Positions 22,404 to 24,643 of a stretch of 24,643 nucleotides of DNA are shown piece by piece. The stretch spans positions 411,109 to 435,751 of the forward strand of contig NZ_GG695971.1 in the NCBI RefSeq assembly GCF_000159955.1. Direction: 5' to 3'. The notes below the pieces were generated by a model. That model ran no database searches and had not been told where the DNA came from. It was given only the letters and a program-made list of their open reading frames with translations. The number at the start of each line of letters is the position of its first letter. The stretch's first letter is position 1. The DNA comes from Paenibacillus sp. oral taxon 786 str. D14 (lineage in GTDB: Bacteria > Bacillota > Bacilli > Paenibacillales > Paenibacillaceae). The position numbers and the translations under genes were made by a program.

Positions 22404-23912
22404 ATGAGACGGGGACTTCAAATCATTATCATCGCCGCAATATTATTTGCTTTCTATTATTTTGGATTTGGCGTCTTCGGTAAATTTGGGGGTACGCTCG
22501 TTAGTATCTTCCAAACGCTGACCGTCATTACGATCGGCTTCGCCATTTTTATGGAGAACCGTAATCCTTCCAGCACGGTGGCCTGGATTCTCGTGCTTGC
22601 TTTGCTGCCGGTCGTCGGGCTGGTGCTTTATTTTCTGCTGGGCCAAAATTACTTCAAGCGGCGTAAATTCGATAAAAAAGCGGAGCAGGATCGCCTCAGC
22701 TATGAGCGGATCGACCGCAGCGCTCACCCGCTGCCTCGGGATTTGTCGCAGTTTAGTCCCAGTCAACAGCGCTTGCTGCATCTGTCCCAGCGGCTGGCTC
22801 GCACGCCATTCTCAATGGCAACCCGCACGTACGTGTTGACCAACGGGGAAGAGACGTTTACGAACCTGCTGCGCGAGCTAAAGAAAGCCAAGCATCATAT
22901 CCATATGGAATACTATATCTACCGTGCCGACGACATCGGACGGGAAATTCAGAAAACGCTGATAGAAAAGGCACGGGCCGGGGTTGAGGTCCGTTTTATG
23001 TTTGACGCGGTAGGCAGCATCGGCTTGCCCAAATCGTTTATCGCGGAGCTGCGCGCTGCAGGAGTGAAGGTTGGGATTTACGGGCCGATGCGTTTTTTGT
23101 CTTTGTCGAGCCGGGTGAATTATCGCAACCACCGCAAGATCGTCGTGATCGACGGCAATACTGGATTTATCGGCGGTCTCAACGTCGGCGACGAATATTT
23201 GAGCCGCAGCAAGACGTACGGCTTCTGGCGAGATACCCACATGCTGGTTAAAGGGGAGGCGGTCCGGTCGTTGCAAATCATTTTCCTGCAAGACTGGCAG
23301 TACGTCACCGGGGAGAAAATTATGGATCTTGCCTACCTGTCTCCTGAGCTGGAGCAGGGCTGCAGCGGCGCGGTGCAGATCGTGCCAAGCGGGCCTGACA
23401 ACGAAAGCCGGACGCTCAAGAACATCTTCTTTGCGATGATCACATCAGCGAAGAAGTCGGTATGGCTGGCGACGCCGTACTTTATTCCGGATGAGGATAT
23501 CCTGACCGCGCTGCGCGTGGCCGGCTTATCGGGGATCGACGTGCGTATCCTGTTCCCGGCCAGACCGGACAAATGGCTGCCGTTCCTGGCATCCCATTCG
23601 TACTTCCCATCGCTGCTAGAGGTTGGGGTGAAAATCTTCGAATACGAAAAAGGCTTTCTGCATTCCAAGCTGCTGATCGTTGACGGGGAAGTAGCCACGA
23701 TCGGAACAGCGAACATGGATATGCGCAGCTTCCATTTGAATTTTGAGGTGAACGCACTCCTGGTGCAAAACGAAAGCGTAACTAAGGTTGTCAACAATTT
23801 CGAACGCGATCTTCTGTCGGCGAAGCTGATCGACAAGGACGAATTTATGAATAAGAAAATCCCGGTACGTCTGGCGGAATCCGCGGCCCGGCTATTATCT
23901 CCGCTGTTGTAA
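22404..23912 (+). CDS. cls: Cardiolipin synthase (phospholipase D superfamily)
   Basis: Membrane enzyme that joins two phosphatidylglycerols into cardiolipin plus glycerol. Two N-terminal helices (about 4-22 and 32-80, the latter hydrophobic in two parts) anchor it. The two HKD catalytic motifs are complete: His243-x-Lys245-x4-Asp250 in N-H-R-K-I-V-V-I-D and His420-x-Lys422-x4-Asp427 in L-H-S-K-L-L-I-V-D, each followed by the expected G-G-L-N or G-T-A-N-M-D. 502 residues fits bacterial ClsA. ATG 22404 follows GAGGGAG by 6 bases. It is divergent from the tetR-RND operon and 45 bases ahead of the isomerase gene, with which it may be co-transcribed through a weak ACAGGG/CCCTGT hairpin at 23912-23928 that has no T run. 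Confidence 0.95.
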   Translation: MRRGLQIIIIAAILFAFYYFGFGVFGKFGGTLVSIFQTLTVITIGFAIFMENRNPSSTVAWILVLALLPVVGLVLYFLLGQNYFKRRKFDKKAEQDRLSYERIDRSAHPLPRDLSQFSPSQQRLLHLSQRLARTPFSMATRTYVLTNGEETFTNLLRELKKAKHHIHMEYYIYRADDIGREIQKTLIEKARAGVEVRFMFDAVGSIGLPKSFIAELRAAGVKVGIYGPMRFLSLSSRVNYRNHRKIVVIDGNTGFIGGLNVGDEYLSRSKTYGFWRDTHMLVKGEAVRSLQIIFLQDWQYVTGEKIMDLAYLSPELEQGCSGAVQIVPSGPDNESRTLKNIFFAMITSAKKSVWLATPYFIPDEDILTALRVAGLSGIDVRILFPARPDKWLPFLASHSYFPSLLEVGVKIFEYEKGFLHSKLLIVDGEVATIGTANMDMRSFHLNFEVNALLVQNESVTKVVNNFERDLLSAKLIDKDEFMNKKIPVRLAESAARLLSPLL

Positions 23913-23957
23913 CAGGGGTAATCCCTGTGTATTTCGCGGAAAAGGAGAGTGTACGGC

Positions 23958-24643
23958 ATGGAACCCACATCGGAACGCAAAACCGAGCATATCCGGCTCT
24001 GTCTGGAGGAGCAAGTGAATGCGGAGGGCATCCTGAACGGCTTTGAAAAATACCGCTTTCGCCATAACGCCTTGCCAGAGCTGGATTTCGCCGAGATCAG
24101 CCTAAAGACGGCGTTTCTCGGCGCATCGTTGCGAACGCCGCTCCTGATCAGCTCGATGACCGGCGGCAGCCGGCTGGCTGGCGAGATCAATGCGCGCCTG
24201 GCCGAAGCGGCGGAGCGGCGCGGTTGGGCCATGGGCGTCGGCTCGGTCCGGGCCGCCGTTGAGCGGGACGAGCTAGCGCATACGTTTGCCGTGCGTCGGT
24301 TTGCGCCGACCATCCCGATCATCGCCAACTTAGGCGCGGTGCAGCTCAATTACGGCTACGGGCCGGAGGATTGCAAGCGGGCGGTGGAGATCGCCGGAGC
24401 GGACATGCTGGTGCTGCATCTGAACAGCCTGCAGGAGGTGTTCCAGCCGGAGGGAGATACGAACTTCGGCGGACTGCTGCGGCGGATCGAGGAGGTGTGC
24501 CGAGAGCTGCCGATTCCAGTTGGCGTAAAGGAGGTCGGCTGGGGCATCGACGGCGCTACGGCAAAACGGCTGCGCGAAGCAGGCGTCGCCTTCATCGACG
24601 TCGCAGGCGCCGGCGGCACCTCGTGGAGCCAGGTCGAGAAGTT
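23958..24643 (+). CDS. fni: Type 2 isopentenyl-diphosphate delta-isomerase, 5' part (runs off the window)
   Basis: FMN- and NADPH-dependent isomerase that interconverts IPP and DMAPP for isoprenoid synthesis. The reading frame is open from ATG 23958 to the window end (228 complete codons of an expected 340 or so). The ATG has AAAGGAGAG 8 bases upstream. Family signatures: R-K-T-E-H-I at 7-12, S-S-M-T-G-G at 65-70, G-V-G-S-V-R at 93-98, A-N-L-G-A-V-Q-L at 123-130, H-L-N-S-L-Q-E at 154-160 (Glu160 is the likely Mg ligand), V-K-E-V-G at 190-194 and G-A-G-G-T-S-W at 217-223. The phosphate- and flavin-binding loops visible so far are intact, so the gene is probably functional. It may share a transcript with cls. 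Confidence 0.93.
   Translation, partial: MEPTSERKTEHIRLCLEEQVNAEGILNGFEKYRFRHNALPELDFAEISLKTAFLGASLRTPLLISSMTGGSRLAGEINARLAEAAERRGWAMGVGSVRAAVERDELAHTFAVRRFAPTIPIIANLGAVQLNYGYGPEDCKRAVEIAGADMLVLHLNSLQEVFQPEGDTNFGGLLRRIEEVCRELPIPVGVKEVGWGIDGATAKRLREAGVAFIDVAGAGGTSWSQVEK

Noticed and set aside
1..24643. CRISPR arrays, prophage, transposases, tRNA or rRNA genes
   Set aside because: I looked for regularly spaced identical repeats, integrase or transposase motifs and cloverleaf patterns; the only spaced repeats are the degenerate 17-bp array and the 50-bp-pitch element, neither of which has unique spacers or cas genes.

Overview
The window looks like a chromosomal segment of a Paenibacillus-like member of the Bacillota. 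The grounds are strong AGGAGG-type ribosome binding sites on nearly every gene, single-membrane gene types (VanY lipoprotein, SwrC-like RND pump with no membrane-fusion partner, TetR and LacI regulators, type 2 IPP isomerase), a GC content that looks moderate, and short intergenic repeat families of a kind I associate with Paenibacillus from memory. I see no rRNA, tRNA, CRISPR array, insertion sequence or prophage.

Left part (1-8600). A VanY-family carboxypeptidase lipoprotein is followed by a Fur-box promoter driving an orphan siderophore-uptake ATPase and an FhuF-like iron-sulfur ferric reductase. Next is a water-forming NADH oxidase whose promoter carries three evenly spaced TGTGA-N6-TCACA-type operators (Rex/Fnr class). 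Directly behind it, in the same frame, lies the orphaned C-terminal end of a TetR regulator. A formate/nitrite channel and a single-cluster molybdopterin oxidoreductase follow, separated by 590 bases that hold a degenerate 17-bp tandem repeat.

Middle part (8600-14900). An MFS transporter sits behind a short leader with an intrinsic terminator, followed by a GNAT acetyltransferase, glutaminyl-tRNA synthetase (GlnRS is not universal in Bacillota), a LacI-family regulator and a second MFS transporter on the minus strand.

Right part (14900-24643). mobA and moaA converge with overlapping stop codons. Between moaA and the TorD-type chaperone gene there is an Fnr-like promoter followed by about 86 transcribed bases that fold into a C-loop hairpin and an intrinsic terminator. 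This is the best candidate for an undescribed element: an oxygen- or redox-responsive small RNA, or an attenuator of torD. After torD comes a 200-bp dyad-symmetric intergenic repeat, then a TetR/RND efflux pair on the minus strand, a cardiolipin synthase and the 5' part of type 2 isopentenyl-diphosphate isomerase (fni), cut by the window end.

How the genes may work together: NADH oxidase, formate/nitrite channel, molybdoenzyme, molybdenum cofactor genes (mobA, moaA) and a molybdoenzyme chaperone form a scattered redox/anaerobic module. The related TGTGA-N6-TCACA signals at nox and torD suggest that at least two parts share a redox regulator. That link is inferred from sequence only.
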